Positions 26,201 to 35,579 are shown, counted from the stretch's first letter. The stretch is 64,000 nt of DNA from Streptomyces sp. NBC_01216 (GCF_035994945.1 NZ_CP108677.1:992001-1056000), one strand, 5' to 3'. Notes: generated by a model from the letters alone, not told the origin. Program-made: numbers and translations.

Positions 26201-26471
26201 CCCACGTCAACGATGTCGACGTGGTGGCCGTGTCCACCAGGACCTTCTTGCCGCTGCGCGCCGCCTCGGCGACGGCCGCGGATTCGTCCCGAGGCCCGGT
26301 CGAGGCCCGTTTCGCCTCGGTCGCCTGACGGGTCTCGCGTGCCGATGTGTCGTCAGGCTGCCACCACCACGGCACGAGAACGACTGCCAGAGCGGCCAGG
26401 ACGAGGCCGATGGTCACGGACAGTCTGGCGCGCGTGCGCACGAAAGGACTGAGAAGGCGAGGAGCGGTCAC
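23298..26471 (-). CDS. Secreted DNRLRE/FG-GAP (VCBS) repeat protein, partner of the RHS locus
   Basis: A 1057-residue secreted or membrane-anchored protein. Residues 17-36 form one hydrophobic segment (VTIGLVLAALAVVLVPWWW) after an Arg-rich start. The middle part (about 380-560) has the DNRLRE-like beta domain found beside RHS proteins (ISSGTTWNAQPSW). The C-terminal 300 residues hold at least five FG-GAP/VCBS blades with calcium-type D-x-[DN]-x-D loops: GDLGGDGIVDLL, GDVTGDKLPDLF, GDINKDGTPDLL and DVNGDQIPDIW. Such proteins usually act at the cell surface as adhesion or scaffold partners. GTG 26471 has GGGAG nine bases upstream. It is divergent from the RHS toxin across 450 bp. Confidence 0.85.
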   Translation of the reverse strand: MTAPRLLSPFVRTRARLSVTIGLVLAALAVVLVPWWWQPDDTSARETRQATEAKRASTGPRDESAAVAEAARSGKKVLVDTATTSTSLTWALPGGQLRTQTHALPQRAKNAEGAWAPVDNTLKRVNGAPDGLGVVPVNAVAPVRFSSGGPSASRGDRSYRRAPLSPRTEDVPAGESVLAEVVIHGNAVSYTWPGPLPEPVLSGPRALYPDVLPGVDLLVVAREEGGFAQLLIVKTPEAARNKALATVSYGLRSATARFRHEAGTSRVLVEDANGVEIGSIPTPFAWDSSGRDPEGPGEETPASVRTPDDVLRLPGLSGMEPGARQAPMPLRFDSDAAGVARLHLDVAATRLLTDTTVKFPVFVDPTLNSGWQAWTTAYKPYPNSSFYNGTNFSSGTSDARVGHESDTGGTARSFWRMGYSSSIKGATVSRATFKVLNNHSWSCSAREFQFYLTGAISSGTTWNAQPSWSTLLQKKSFAHGWSSSSCPDSYEAFDVKAAAQRGADSGWSSLTFGMRASSEGDTQTWRKFRATSAVLEVDYNRAPKEPTSGTSSPGGPCVPGPGAGVTVGKTNITLTANASDADGNLKGLRFRFWKTGGTVPAGTLVTPNSNGWASLVIPSTLPLEDQTTYSWDVRSEDTAGAVSTFLPPGAEPCRMTVDASAPAPPTVTSTDFPAATADGATWATVKFGGTGSLTLTSAGATKFKYGFEGLGFTEVAASNGTATVPGVKPPHAGPNGLQAFALDASGNQSTGTYYTFYVPPRDAADSPGDLGGDGIVDLLVITADGKLQSMSGSAGGELYAGMPGSYTKDKQLDPAGHWYDPATGKAALISHFQDVYPGDGSTDLFAVTPDGGFYLYPGDGYGSFNVNQRLDIELPAGTPDPSTWTQIKAVGDVTGDKLPDLFLRAGTAFWVLTGYTGATFQQATLMNGGAWAGRDIVNVGDINKDGTPDLLWRDLTGGGIKVRHGKPGAGAGSVDLDSLKLAANSLGGDVSYGTGWDAGTISAAIGIPDVNGDQIPDIWARNASNGHITVYYPSTTQTNGPAKTVLSVDWNTIRSFG

Positions 26472-26921
26472 GGCGGTCTACTCCCGTGTGGACCAGGCGG
26501 ATGTGGGAACGCGCGGCCCCGAACGGCAGACCGCGGGGCGGAGGCGCCCACACCGTCACACGTCTCACACAGTCCGTCCACAGAACCAGAGGTTGCGAAT
26601 TCGTGACCTATGGCGTGGAACCATCCACACGGGCAAGGGATTTCAGGTGATTCACACCTTCCAGCCCCTGCTTTCGCGCTGAATGCAGCGCCCTTTCCGA
26701 TCTTCACGAAAGATCATCCATCGGGCCACTTCGCCCCGATTCGACCGGTGACGAGCCTCACTCGGTCACTCCTGTCCGCCTTTGCGTGATCTTGTGAAGG
26801 CCACAGACATCACTCAGGATTCGCACACACGCCCGCTCGATGGGCGTGTGCTTCGTGGTGCCGTCGCACCGCTCTCGATCATTTCTGGGTTCGTACGTCT
26901 TCGGGGTGGGAGTCAACGCGT
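26472..26921. promoter_or_regulatory. Shared divergent promoter region of the RHS locus
   Basis: This 450-bp gap is less GC-rich than its surroundings and contains no ORF I can support. It has two clear inverted repeats: GATCTT/AAGATC at 26699-26715 (five-base loop) and CACACGCCC/GGGCGTGTG at 26826-26850 (seven-base loop), the second about 70 bp before the RHS start. They may be operators or a leader hairpin. A GGGAG ribosome site precedes ATG 26922. Confidence 0.5.
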
Positions 26922-29900
26922 ATGCGTGCTTCAGGTTCGCTGTCATGGATGGGGCGGGGACGCCTGGCCATGACGGTTTCGCGTCGTCGTCAGCGGCGGC
27001 GAAGCCGCACGGCGACGGTTCTGCTGCTGTCCTCGACGCTGATGGTGACGAGCCTGAGCGCACAGGCGTGGGCCATTCCGGGGCCCGGCATGAACCGCGC
27101 GGAGGAGACGGGACAGGTCGACCTTCCTCCCTTGCCCGAGGGCACGACGCTTCCTCTCGACGAGTCCGCCGAGAAGGACCTCACCACCTCGCCGGAGAAG
27201 CCCGTGGAGGTGTACGAGCCGACGGCCGTGACGCCTTGGCAGGAGAGCTCCGGAACCGCCACGCTCACGGCCGAGACCGAAGACGGCACCAGCGTCCCGG
27301 TCACGAACGATCTGCCGATCGCCGTCGGCGTACCCCTCGAAGCCGATGCGACGGCCCTCGCCGGAGACTGGACGGTCGACCTCACCGCCCCGGAGACCTC
27401 CCAGGAAGTGGGGGTCTCCGGCCTGATCATGAAGGTCACCCCGCCGCCCTCGGTCGACCCCGAAGCCGAGGTGACGCTCACCGTCGACACCACCGCTTTC
27501 GCCGATCTCTACGGACCGCAGGCCGCGAGTCGCTTCGGCCTGGTCCTGCTGCCCGACTGCGTAGTCGACTCTCCGGACACAGGCGACTGTGCCACCGACG
27601 ACGGCACGACCACGATGGCCGGACAGAGCGACCCGGAGTCCTTCGAGCGCCTCAGCAGCTCGGTGACCGTGGTACCGGCGAAGGACGCGCCGACGAGAAG
27701 CAGGGTGGCGAAGAACCCCCCGACCCGCGACGTCCTCACCGGAACGGTTCCCGTCGCCAAGCTGCTGGGCGGCAGCGCCGAATCCGCGGTGACCGGAGCG
27801 TCGACGCGGACCGCCGCCGTCCAGGCGGCGAGCGCGACCGGCCGGCGGGTCGTCGGGGCGCTCGACACCGGTTCGTCGGTGCAGGGTGACTTCACCGCTT
27901 CGCCGCTGTTGTCGGCGGGTTCCTGGTCGGCCGGCGCGTCCTCGGGCGCGTTCACGTACGGCTACCAGGTGCAGACCCCGGAGACCGCCGGCGGTCTGAT
28001 GCCGAAGGTCGCGCTGTCCTACTCCTCGCAGTCGGTGGACGGCCGTACCTCGTCGACGAACAACCAGGCATCCTGGATCGGTGACGGCTGGGACTACAAC
28101 GCGGGCTCCATCACCCGTACGTACGTCAACTGCCGTCAGGACTCCAAGAAGTCCGGCTCGAACAACGCCACGCACAAGACCGCGGACCTGTGCTACGGCT
28201 CGGAGAACGCCACGCTGTCGCTGGGCGGGATGACGACCGAGCTGGTCTGGGACGAGTCGAAGAACAAGTGGTTCACCGCCAACGGTGACGGTTCGAAGAT
28301 CGAGCGGATCAAGGACACGTCGACCGACCCGCGCTCGGGGATGAAGGACGCGGACGGCGAGTACTGGGTCGTCACCACCAAGGACGGCACGCGCTACCAC
28401 TTCGGCCTGAACAAGCTGCCGGGCTGGTCGGACAACGGCAGTGCCGCCGACGACCCGTACACGGACTCGGTCCTCGCGGTGCCGGTCTACGGCAACCACC
28501 CGGGCGAGCCCTGCTACAAGGCCGGTGACTGGGCCCACTCCTACTGCAACCAGGCATGGCGCTGGAACCTCGACTACGTCGAGGACATCCACGGCAACGC
28601 CATGTCGCTGTGGTGGAAGCGCGACACGAACCACTACGCGCGCAACTTCAACTTCAAGGCCCCGGTCGAGTACCACCGCGACGGCTACCTCGCCCACATC
28701 GACTACGGCCAGCGCAAGGACAGCATCTTCTCCGCGGCGGCCCAGGCCCGGGTCACCTTCGACGTCGCCGAACGCTGCTACACCGTCGGTTCCGTCACCT
28801 GCACGGAGGCCAACTTCACCTCCAAGGACCCGGGCAAGTACCGCGTCTGGTTCGACACCCCGGCCGACCTGCGCTGTGAGGCCGGCAAGAAGTGCTGGAA
28901 CGCCGGTCCGACGTTCTGGACCCGCAAGCGCCTGGACAAGATCACCACGTCGGCCCAGCGCCTGCCCGGCACCACCGCCCGCCAGGCCGTCGACCAGTAC
29001 CAGCTCGCCCAGAGCTTCGCCGAGCTGAAGACCGGACCGAACACGGCCCTGTGGCTGGAGTCGATCCAGCGCACCGGCTACGGCCGCAACGGCCTGACGG
29101 ACGATCCCGTCACTCTCAATCCGGTCCGGTTCGAGCACAACACCGATGACATGCCCAACCGTGTCACGGCGGTGCACCCGGAGCGTCCGGGCTTCTCCCG
29201 GCTGCGGATCGGCCGTGTGATCAACGAGTACGGCGGCGAGACCTTCGTCACCTACCGGCCCATCACCGGTAAGTGCGCATCCGGTGTCGGCCTGCCGTCC
29301 AAGACGGACACGGCGGGGCTCAAGGCGAACACGGAGCTCTGCTACCCGTCGTTCTGGAACCCGGACCCCGAGGTCGAGGACATCGACTGGTTCCACAAGT
29401 ACGTGGTCTCCAGCATCGAGGAACTCCCGAACATCGACGACGCGTACCCGACGACGACGACATACGGGTACAAGAACGCCGGCTGGAAGCTCGCCCAGGG
29501 CGAGTTCTCCAAGAAGTCGACCCGCACGTACTCGCAGTTCGCGGGCTTCGAGCAGACCACGGTCATCACGGGTTCGGAGAACGCGGCCACCGGCAGCAAG
29601 CCGACGAAGGCCGTCACCCGCTACTTCCGCGGCCTGGGCGACACCGTCCCGGTCAACGACATCACCGGCACCGAGATCGCCAAGGACGAAGAGCCCTTCG
29701 CCGGCCGGGTCGCCGAGCAACTCACCTACACCGAGGCGACCGACGCCGACACCGACTGGCTGACACGCAGCGTCACGACTCCCGAGGCGACCGAGCTGGC
29801 CCGTCGGGACCGCGGTGACGGCCTGCCCCCGCTGCGGGCCTGGCGCGTGACCGAGCCGCGGACGGTGTCCTCCACGAAGTCCTCGGGCACGAACGCCGAC

Positions 29901-32900
29901 GACCCGCGCACCCTGCGCCAGATCCGGACGACGACCACCTTCGAGCCGACGTACGGTCTGCCGACCCTGGTGGAGTCCGAGGGTGACACCGGCAAGACCG
30001 GTGACGAGTCCTGCGTCAAGTCCGAGTACCTGCACCGGACCGACCGGAACATCATCGGTCTCACGAAGCAGGTCCTCGTCTCGCCCACGCTGTGCGCGAA
30101 CGCGAACTGGAGCGACCTCACCACCCTGAGCGGCGCCACCCGCACCGCCTACGACGGCGCCGCCTACGGCACCGCGCCCGCCGCCTCGACCCGTGGCCTG
30201 GCCACCGAGTCCTGGTCGCTCAAGGGTGACGGCAGCGGTTTCCAGTCCGCGGGCACCACCGGCTTCGACGCCATCGGCCGGGTCACCCGCGCCACCGATC
30301 CGGACGGCGAGTCCTCCACGATCACCTACGACCCGCCCACCGGGCAGGTCTTCAAGGTCACCCAGGCGAACGCCCTCGGGCACACCCAGGTCCAGGAGCT
30401 GGAGCCGGGCCGGGCGGTCACACTGAAGACGACCGACGCCAACGGACACACCAGCGAGGCCACATACGACTCCCTGGGCCGTCTCGCGGAGGCGTGGGCG
30501 CCGGGCCGTGCTCCCTCGCCCGGATCGGTGCCGGACTTCCGGGCCGTCTACACCATTCCCCCGATCAAGCCGGCCGACCCGGACGACCCGGGCAAGACCA
30601 CCCGCACTCCCCCTTACGTCAGCACGTTCACGCGCGGTCACAAGGACCGCGTGGAGCAGTCCGTCACCATCTACGACGGCCTCGGCCGTGAGCGGCAGAC
30701 GCAGGAGGAAGCCACCGGCGACGGCTGGCTGATCACGGACACCCACTACAACCAGTCCGGTGAGATCTGGGAGACGTACAACGCCTACCACACCGACGAG
30801 GTCAGGCCCGGGGAGCTGTTCAAGCCCGAGTCCGACACCGTGGTACCCAACATCACCCGATACGCCTACGACGGTCTCGGCCGCGTGGTGTCGGAGACAC
30901 CCTGGCTGAACACCGTGGCCGACGGGGGTACGGAGACCGTCTCCCAGGAGTTCGCCGAGCGGGCCACCCGGTACGAGTACGGCACCGACTGGTCCAAGGT
31001 GATCAACCCGCAGGGAACTTCGTCGTACCGCATCTACACCGACGCGCTCGGCCGCACCTCGCGCGTGGACACGTTCAACCCCGCGGCTCCCGGCGGCATC
31101 ACCTCGACGCGCTACCAGTTCGACGCGCGCGGGCAGCTGGTGAAGGCCACCCCCTCCGCCGATCCCACGCACTCATGGTCCTGGACCTATGACCATCGCG
31201 GTCGTATGGAGACGGCCACGGACCCCGATTCGGGCACCACACGGACGACGTACGACCACCGCGGTCGTCCGCTCACCACGACCAACGCCCGTGGCGTCAC
31301 GGTCTGGAACGGCTACGACAAGCTGTCGCGGCCGACGCAGCAGCGCCTGAACGACGCCGACGGTGACGTCCTCTCCGACCTCACCTACGACACCGTCGCC
31401 GGCGGCAAGGGCATGCCCGCCTCCGCCACCCGCTACACCGACGGCCAGGCATACACCCAGAAGGTCAACGGCTACACGACCGACTACCAGCCGACCTCGA
31501 CCACTCTCAGCCTGCCGCACTCCCTCGCCGATACCTGGGGCCTCGCCAGGGAGTACACGTACGAGAGCACGTATTCGGACACCGGGCAGCTGAAGGGGAC
31601 GAACCTTCCCGCGGTCGGCGCTCTGCCCGCCGAGAAGATCGTCGTCCGCTACGACGAAGAGGGCATGCCGCTCTCGGTCTCGGGCAAGGACTGGTACGGC
31701 GCCGAGACCGTCTACTCCCCCTACGGCCAGGTCATGCGCTCCACGCTCGGCGCGCAGCCCTATCGCGTATGGACCCAGAACACCTATGAGGAGGGCAGCG
31801 GAGAGCTCAGGGACCAGCAGGTGTACCGGGAGCAGACCGGCGACAAGAGCCTGGTCGGTGGCAACCTGGTCTCCCACCGGGCCTACACCTACGACCCGGC
31901 CGGCAACGTCACCTCGGTCCAGGAGAAGTCCGTCGGGATCGAGGAGCGTCAGTGCTTCGCCTACGACCCGCTCGGCCAGCTGAAGACGGCCTGGACCTCC
32001 AAGGACCAGACGGCCTGTGGCACGGCACCGTCCGCCGCCACCGTGGCGGCCGGCGGCGACAGCTCCGGCTACTGGCAGGAGTACGAGTACGACCTGCTCG
32101 GCAACCGCACCAAGCTGACCGAGAAGGATCTCACCGGCGCCACCGCCAAGGACGCCACCACCACCTACCAGTACGGTGTCGGTGCGGCGAAGAGCCAGCC
32201 GCACACCCTGACCAAGGTCACCAAGAGCTACACCACCCCCGCGGGCGCGCAGGTCACGTCCGAAGCAGAGCGTCTGTACGAGCTGACGGGTGAGACCAAG
32301 TCCGTCACCTCGCTCCAGAACGGCGACAAGCAGGAACTGACCTGGACCTACGACGGCCAGGTCGACCGGATCACCGGCCAGGGCACGGGCGGCAAGACCC
32401 CGTACGTGGGCCTGGCCGACAAGTGCCTCGACGTCAAGTCGAGTCTCGCGGTGGCCGGTCAGCCGGTCCAGCTCTACGCCTGCAACTCCTCGCTGGCGCA
32501 GAAGTTCGCCTTCACTCCCTCTCCGGGCGCGACGCAGGCCGACCCCGACCGGGGCACCCTGTCGGCCTTCGACACCTGGTGTCTGCAGCCCGCCGCACAC
32601 ACGGCCGGGTCCGCGCTGCGGATCCAGAAGTGCGACGGCTCGGCCGGACAGGAACTCAAGCGCAACACCGGCGGTCAGCTCACGCACCTCGCCTCCGGAC
32701 TGTGCCTCGCGGTACAGGGCGGTGTGGACACGAGCGGAACGCCGGTCGTGCTCACCGCGTGTGACGGCGACTCCGCCGCGCAATCGTGGGCGCCGCAGAA
32801 CGACACCCGTCACATCTACGGCCCCGACGGCAGCCATCTGCTGACCATCAAGGGCAAGCAGGCCACGCTGCACCTGGGCGAGGCCGAGGTCACCGTCCAA

Positions 32901-34823
32901 CAGGGCGGCGTCCTCGTCAGCACCCAGCGCACCTACTCCGCCCCCGGTGGAGCGGTCATGCGCTACGCCGAGGGCACCGGCTCCCAGCGGCTGGTCGCGC
33001 TCACGACCGACCACCAGGGCAGCCCGTACGCGGAGGTCTTCCTCGGCAGTGGCATGGCCGTGCAGATCCGCAAGCAGGACGCCTTCGGCAACCAGCGGGG
33101 AACCGCGGCCACGGCGGGCGCCCTCAAGAGCCACGCCGGATTCCTCGGCGGCACACGCGACGACGCCTCCGGCTACCAGCCGTTGGGCGCCCGGCTGTAC
33201 GACCCGGTCGTGGGGCGCTTCCTGTCCGCCGACCCGATGCTCGACCTGAACGACCCGCTGCAGTCCAACGGCTACACCTACGCCCACAACAACCCCGTCA
33301 CCCACTCCGACCCGACCGGCCTGGCGATCAGCCTGACCGCGTCGGAGCGGGCCGCCGCCCTCGCGGGCGCGGGCCTGTCGGCGGCGGAGGTCGCCCAGGC
33401 ACAGGCGATGCAGGGCAAGTCCCTCAGCTCGGTGATCCTCTCGATCGCCTGGGCGACACTGAAGGACTTCATCGGCATCAACGACGCCATGGCCTGCTTC
33501 GGTGGCGACATGTGGTCCTGCGGCAGCCTGATCATCGGCGCCATCCCGTGGACCAGGCTCGGCAAGATCCCCTCGGTACTGCGGGCCATCGACCGCACCA
33601 TCAGCGCCATCAAGGCGTTCCGCGCGGCGAAGAAGGCCGCCGAAATAGTCCTCAAGGTCGCCAAGGCAGCGGAGGAAACAGCCCTCGCAGCCAAGAAGGC
33701 GGCCATCGAGAAGGCCAAGAAGGCGGCCCAGGCGGCCAAGAAGAAGGCCGCCGACAAGGCCAAGACCACCAGCAGCAAGGCGGCCAACTCAACCAAGAAG
33801 ACCGGAAACCCGGTCCAGAAGCAGGCCCAGGCCAAGGCCGCGCCCAAGGCGTCATCCCAGGCCGGCTCGGGCAAGGGGGGCGGCGGCAGCAAGGACGGCG
33901 ACAGCAAGCCCGGCGGCAGCTCCGGCGGCTCCTCCCGCGGTGAGGGTGGATCGAGCGGCGGCGGTAACTCCGGCAAGGCCGACGGCGCTGGCTCCTGCCC
34001 CGACAACAGCTTCGTGCCGGGCACGAAGGTCCTGATGGCCGACGGCACCACCAAGCCGATCGACAAGGTCAAGACCGGCGACAAGGTCGTCGCGACCGAC
34101 GAGAAGACCGGGGAGACCCGGATCGAGACCGTCACCGCCGAGATCAAGGGCGAGGGCCTCAAGCACCTCGTCAAGATCACCATCGACACCGACGGCAACA
34201 AGGGCACGAAGACCGCTCAGGTCACCGCGACCGACGGCCACCCCTTCTGGGTTCCGGAAATCGGCAAGTGGATCGACGCCACCGACCTGAAGTCGGGCCA
34301 GTGGCTCCAGACCAGCGCCGGCACCTACGTCCAGGTCTCCTCGGTCCAGCGCTGGACCAGCCAGGGCGCCACCGTCCACAACCTCACCGTCTCCGACCTC
34401 CACACGTACTATGTGGTGGCGGGGGCTACTCCAGTCCTGGTTCACAACTGCAATGTGGCGCTTGGGCAGAAGGCCGAGGGGACCTATGAGTGGGCCGAAA
34501 AGATGGACTATAAGCACTTTGGCGGGGTCGAGGATTGGCAAGGGCCGGTAGAGGCCGCTATCAGGGATACCGGTAATATCCTTCATGTGAATATGAAGGG
34601 GGTTGGATCTTTCGCTGATGCCGCAAGGGACGGGCTCAAGCCGGGCCACCCCTATGCCACCGATATCGAGATGGGAATGATCGCAAGATCGGTCGTTCAC
34701 GGTGGGCGTTCATGGGATACTGTGAAATTCTACCGACCAGGCAAAAACGGATCCCTCGTTGAATTCTCGGTACCCGAGCCTGATTGGGGATCATTCGGCA
34801 GAATCCGACCCTTCATAGATTGA
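26922..34823 (+). CDS. RHS polymorphic toxin with ricin lectin, Hint domain and C-terminal toxin tip
   Basis: A 2633-residue secreted toxin. In order: a signal peptide (Arg-rich 21-29, hydrophobic 31-46, cleavage about A51), a beta-rich N-terminal part, RHS/YD repeats (about 1080-1800; for example YDSLGRLAEAW), a ricin-B-type lectin domain (about 1826-1957), the RHS core ending in SGYQPLGARLYDPVVGRFLSADP and NNPVTHSDPTGL (about 2080-2137), a helical Lys/Ala linker and Gly/Ser hinge (about 2225-2355), a Hint domain (about 2359-2510, FVPGTKVLMADGT to TPVLVHNC) and a tip of about 123 residues. The Hint domain should cut autocatalytically at HN/C. The tip (LHVNMKGVGSF, WDTVKFYRPG) looks like polymorphic toxin type 27, which is tentative; its target is unknown. 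GC falls sharply where the tip begins (about 34430). Confidence 0.9.
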   Translation: MRASGSLSWMGRGRLAMTVSRRRQRRRSRTATVLLLSSTLMVTSLSAQAWAIPGPGMNRAEETGQVDLPPLPEGTTLPLDESAEKDLTTSPEKPVEVYEPTAVTPWQESSGTATLTAETEDGTSVPVTNDLPIAVGVPLEADATALAGDWTVDLTAPETSQEVGVSGLIMKVTPPPSVDPEAEVTLTVDTTAFADLYGPQAASRFGLVLLPDCVVDSPDTGDCATDDGTTTMAGQSDPESFERLSSSVTVVPAKDAPTRSRVAKNPPTRDVLTGTVPVAKLLGGSAESAVTGASTRTAAVQAASATGRRVVGALDTGSSVQGDFTASPLLSAGSWSAGASSGAFTYGYQVQTPETAGGLMPKVALSYSSQSVDGRTSSTNNQASWIGDGWDYNAGSITRTYVNCRQDSKKSGSNNATHKTADLCYGSENATLSLGGMTTELVWDESKNKWFTANGDGSKIERIKDTSTDPRSGMKDADGEYWVVTTKDGTRYHFGLNKLPGWSDNGSAADDPYTDSVLAVPVYGNHPGEPCYKAGDWAHSYCNQAWRWNLDYVEDIHGNAMSLWWKRDTNHYARNFNFKAPVEYHRDGYLAHIDYGQRKDSIFSAAAQARVTFDVAERCYTVGSVTCTEANFTSKDPGKYRVWFDTPADLRCEAGKKCWNAGPTFWTRKRLDKITTSAQRLPGTTARQAVDQYQLAQSFAELKTGPNTALWLESIQRTGYGRNGLTDDPVTLNPVRFEHNTDDMPNRVTAVHPERPGFSRLRIGRVINEYGGETFVTYRPITGKCASGVGLPSKTDTAGLKANTELCYPSFWNPDPEVEDIDWFHKYVVSSIEELPNIDDAYPTTTTYGYKNAGWKLAQGEFSKKSTRTYSQFAGFEQTTVITGSENAATGSKPTKAVTRYFRGLGDTVPVNDITGTEIAKDEEPFAGRVAEQLTYTEATDADTDWLTRSVTTPEATELARRDRGDGLPPLRAWRVTEPRTVSSTKSSGTNADDPRTLRQIRTTTTFEPTYGLPTLVESEGDTGKTGDESCVKSEYLHRTDRNIIGLTKQVLVSPTLCANANWSDLTTLSGATRTAYDGAAYGTAPAASTRGLATESWSLKGDGSGFQSAGTTGFDAIGRVTRATDPDGESSTITYDPPTGQVFKVTQANALGHTQVQELEPGRAVTLKTTDANGHTSEATYDSLGRLAEAWAPGRAPSPGSVPDFRAVYTIPPIKPADPDDPGKTTRTPPYVSTFTRGHKDRVEQSVTIYDGLGRERQTQEEATGDGWLITDTHYNQSGEIWETYNAYHTDEVRPGELFKPESDTVVPNITRYAYDGLGRVVSETPWLNTVADGGTETVSQEFAERATRYEYGTDWSKVINPQGTSSYRIYTDALGRTSRVDTFNPAAPGGITSTRYQFDARGQLVKATPSADPTHSWSWTYDHRGRMETATDPDSGTTRTTYDHRGRPLTTTNARGVTVWNGYDKLSRPTQQRLNDADGDVLSDLTYDTVAGGKGMPASATRYTDGQAYTQKVNGYTTDYQPTSTTLSLPHSLADTWGLAREYTYESTYSDTGQLKGTNLPAVGALPAEKIVVRYDEEGMPLSVSGKDWYGAETVYSPYGQVMRSTLGAQPYRVWTQNTYEEGSGELRDQQVYREQTGDKSLVGGNLVSHRAYTYDPAGNVTSVQEKSVGIEERQCFAYDPLGQLKTAWTSKDQTACGTAPSAATVAAGGDSSGYWQEYEYDLLGNRTKLTEKDLTGATAKDATTTYQYGVGAAKSQPHTLTKVTKSYTTPAGAQVTSEAERLYELTGETKSVTSLQNGDKQELTWTYDGQVDRITGQGTGGKTPYVGLADKCLDVKSSLAVAGQPVQLYACNSSLAQKFAFTPSPGATQADPDRGTLSAFDTWCLQPAAHTAGSALRIQKCDGSAGQELKRNTGGQLTHLASGLCLAVQGGVDTSGTPVVLTACDGDSAAQSWAPQNDTRHIYGPDGSHLLTIKGKQATLHLGEAEVTVQQGGVLVSTQRTYSAPGGAVMRYAEGTGSQRLVALTTDHQGSPYAEVFLGSGMAVQIRKQDAFGNQRGTAATAGALKSHAGFLGGTRDDASGYQPLGARLYDPVVGRFLSADPMLDLNDPLQSNGYTYAHNNPVTHSDPTGLAISLTASERAAALAGAGLSAAEVAQAQAMQGKSLSSVILSIAWATLKDFIGINDAMACFGGDMWSCGSLIIGAIPWTRLGKIPSVLRAIDRTISAIKAFRAAKKAAEIVLKVAKAAEETALAAKKAAIEKAKKAAQAAKKKAADKAKTTSSKAANSTKKTGNPVQKQAQAKAAPKASSQAGSGKGGGGSKDGDSKPGGSSGGSSRGEGGSSGGGNSGKADGAGSCPDNSFVPGTKVLMADGTTKPIDKVKTGDKVVATDEKTGETRIETVTAEIKGEGLKHLVKITIDTDGNKGTKTAQVTATDGHPFWVPEIGKWIDATDLKSGQWLQTSAGTYVQVSSVQRWTSQGATVHNLTVSDLHTYYVVAGATPVLVHNCNVALGQKAEGTYEWAEKMDYKHFGGVEDWQGPVEAAIRDTGNILHVNMKGVGSFADAARDGLKPGHPYATDIEMGMIARSVVHGGRSWDTVKFYRPGKNGSLVEFSVPEPDWGSFGRIRPFID

Positions 34824-34827
34824 ACAT

Positions 34828-35541
34828 GTGGACGGCGTGATAGTAATGGGCGAGATCAACCCTAGTCTCTATCCGGAGATTCAAGAGTTTGGCTCACTCT
34901 CGTCGGCCGTGGCCTACGAGGCGAACAGTAGGGGCCTTGACCTGGGAAGAATTTGCAGCCAAGCCGAGGCTGGTGCGGGGTTGATCTACACCGCGCAGAT
35001 GGAGTCGAGTCGTGGCAAGATCCAGGTTTGGCTCGCCGAATCCGACAGGGCCTTCTTTGTTGGAATCCAGGAGGGTCGGTTCGTCTGGGCGGAAGGCGCG
35101 ACCAGCGATCTCGCCACCCTGGTTGCTGCGTCTGCAGCGTGGCGCGATGGTATGCCGGTAGTAGAATTCGCAGAGAACTTTTCGTTCATGGCGCTGACTC
35201 GACTTGCCGCGGCGCGAGAGGCGGGTGACCCGATCCCGACTCAGTGGGACTGGCTGCTTAATTCGGATATCTTCGAAGAAGAGCGCCCTCTCGTGGCGGC
35301 GGTGCATGCCGATGGTCGCTTCCGGCGCCTCTTTCCGAATCTTAGTCATGGGGTATTGAGGCTTAGCGTGAATCTCGGTATGCAAGGATCTCGTGAGATT
35401 CACATTATCCCCCTAGGCGGCGGACTTTACCGAGTAGAAGACACCGCACTCCCAGGTTCGCAGGCCACCGTAGGCGGCTTGAACGAGGCGGTCGAGGCTG
35501 CCGGTGAATTGCTTGACCGTGGCCAGGGTTTCGAGGGCTGA
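34828..35541 (+). CDS. DUF6193 family protein, candidate immunity protein of the RHS toxin
   Basis: A 237-residue soluble protein that starts four bases after the toxin stop, with GTG 34828 (alternatives GTG 34837 and ATG 34846; no strong ribosome site, so coupling to toxin translation is likely). The sequence fits the DUF6193 family: GLDLGRI, AQMESSRGKIQVWLAES, a WRDGMPVVEFAENF helix and LFPNLSHGVLRLSV. DUF6193 is often labelled a natural-product biosynthesis protein, but position, size, matching low GC and lack of a signal peptide make immunity against the upstream tip the best reading. That is inference from gene order; no binding residues can be pointed to. Confidence 0.75.
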   Translation: MDGVIVMGEINPSLYPEIQEFGSLSSAVAYEANSRGLDLGRICSQAEAGAGLIYTAQMESSRGKIQVWLAESDRAFFVGIQEGRFVWAEGATSDLATLVAASAAWRDGMPVVEFAENFSFMALTRLAAAREAGDPIPTQWDWLLNSDIFEEERPLVAAVHADGRFRRLFPNLSHGVLRLSVNLGMQGSREIHIIPLGGGLYRVEDTALPGSQATVGGLNEAVEAAGELLDRGQGFEG

Positions 35542-35579
35542 AGCGCACAGCTTGGCCGGGTCGGCGGCGTGCCCCTTTG

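Noticed and set aside
24166..26205. Second minus-strand open frame inside the FG-GAP gene
   Set aside because: Frame-shifted shadow of the real gene; the true frame carries FG-GAP calcium loops and a signal segment.
26943..33305. Very long minus-strand open frames opposite the RHS gene (1409 and 710 codons)
   Set aside because: They are antisense shadows of a GC-rich gene. Composition is dominated by Arg, Gly, Val and Ala, no domain is recognisable and the plus strand encodes clear RHS repeats.
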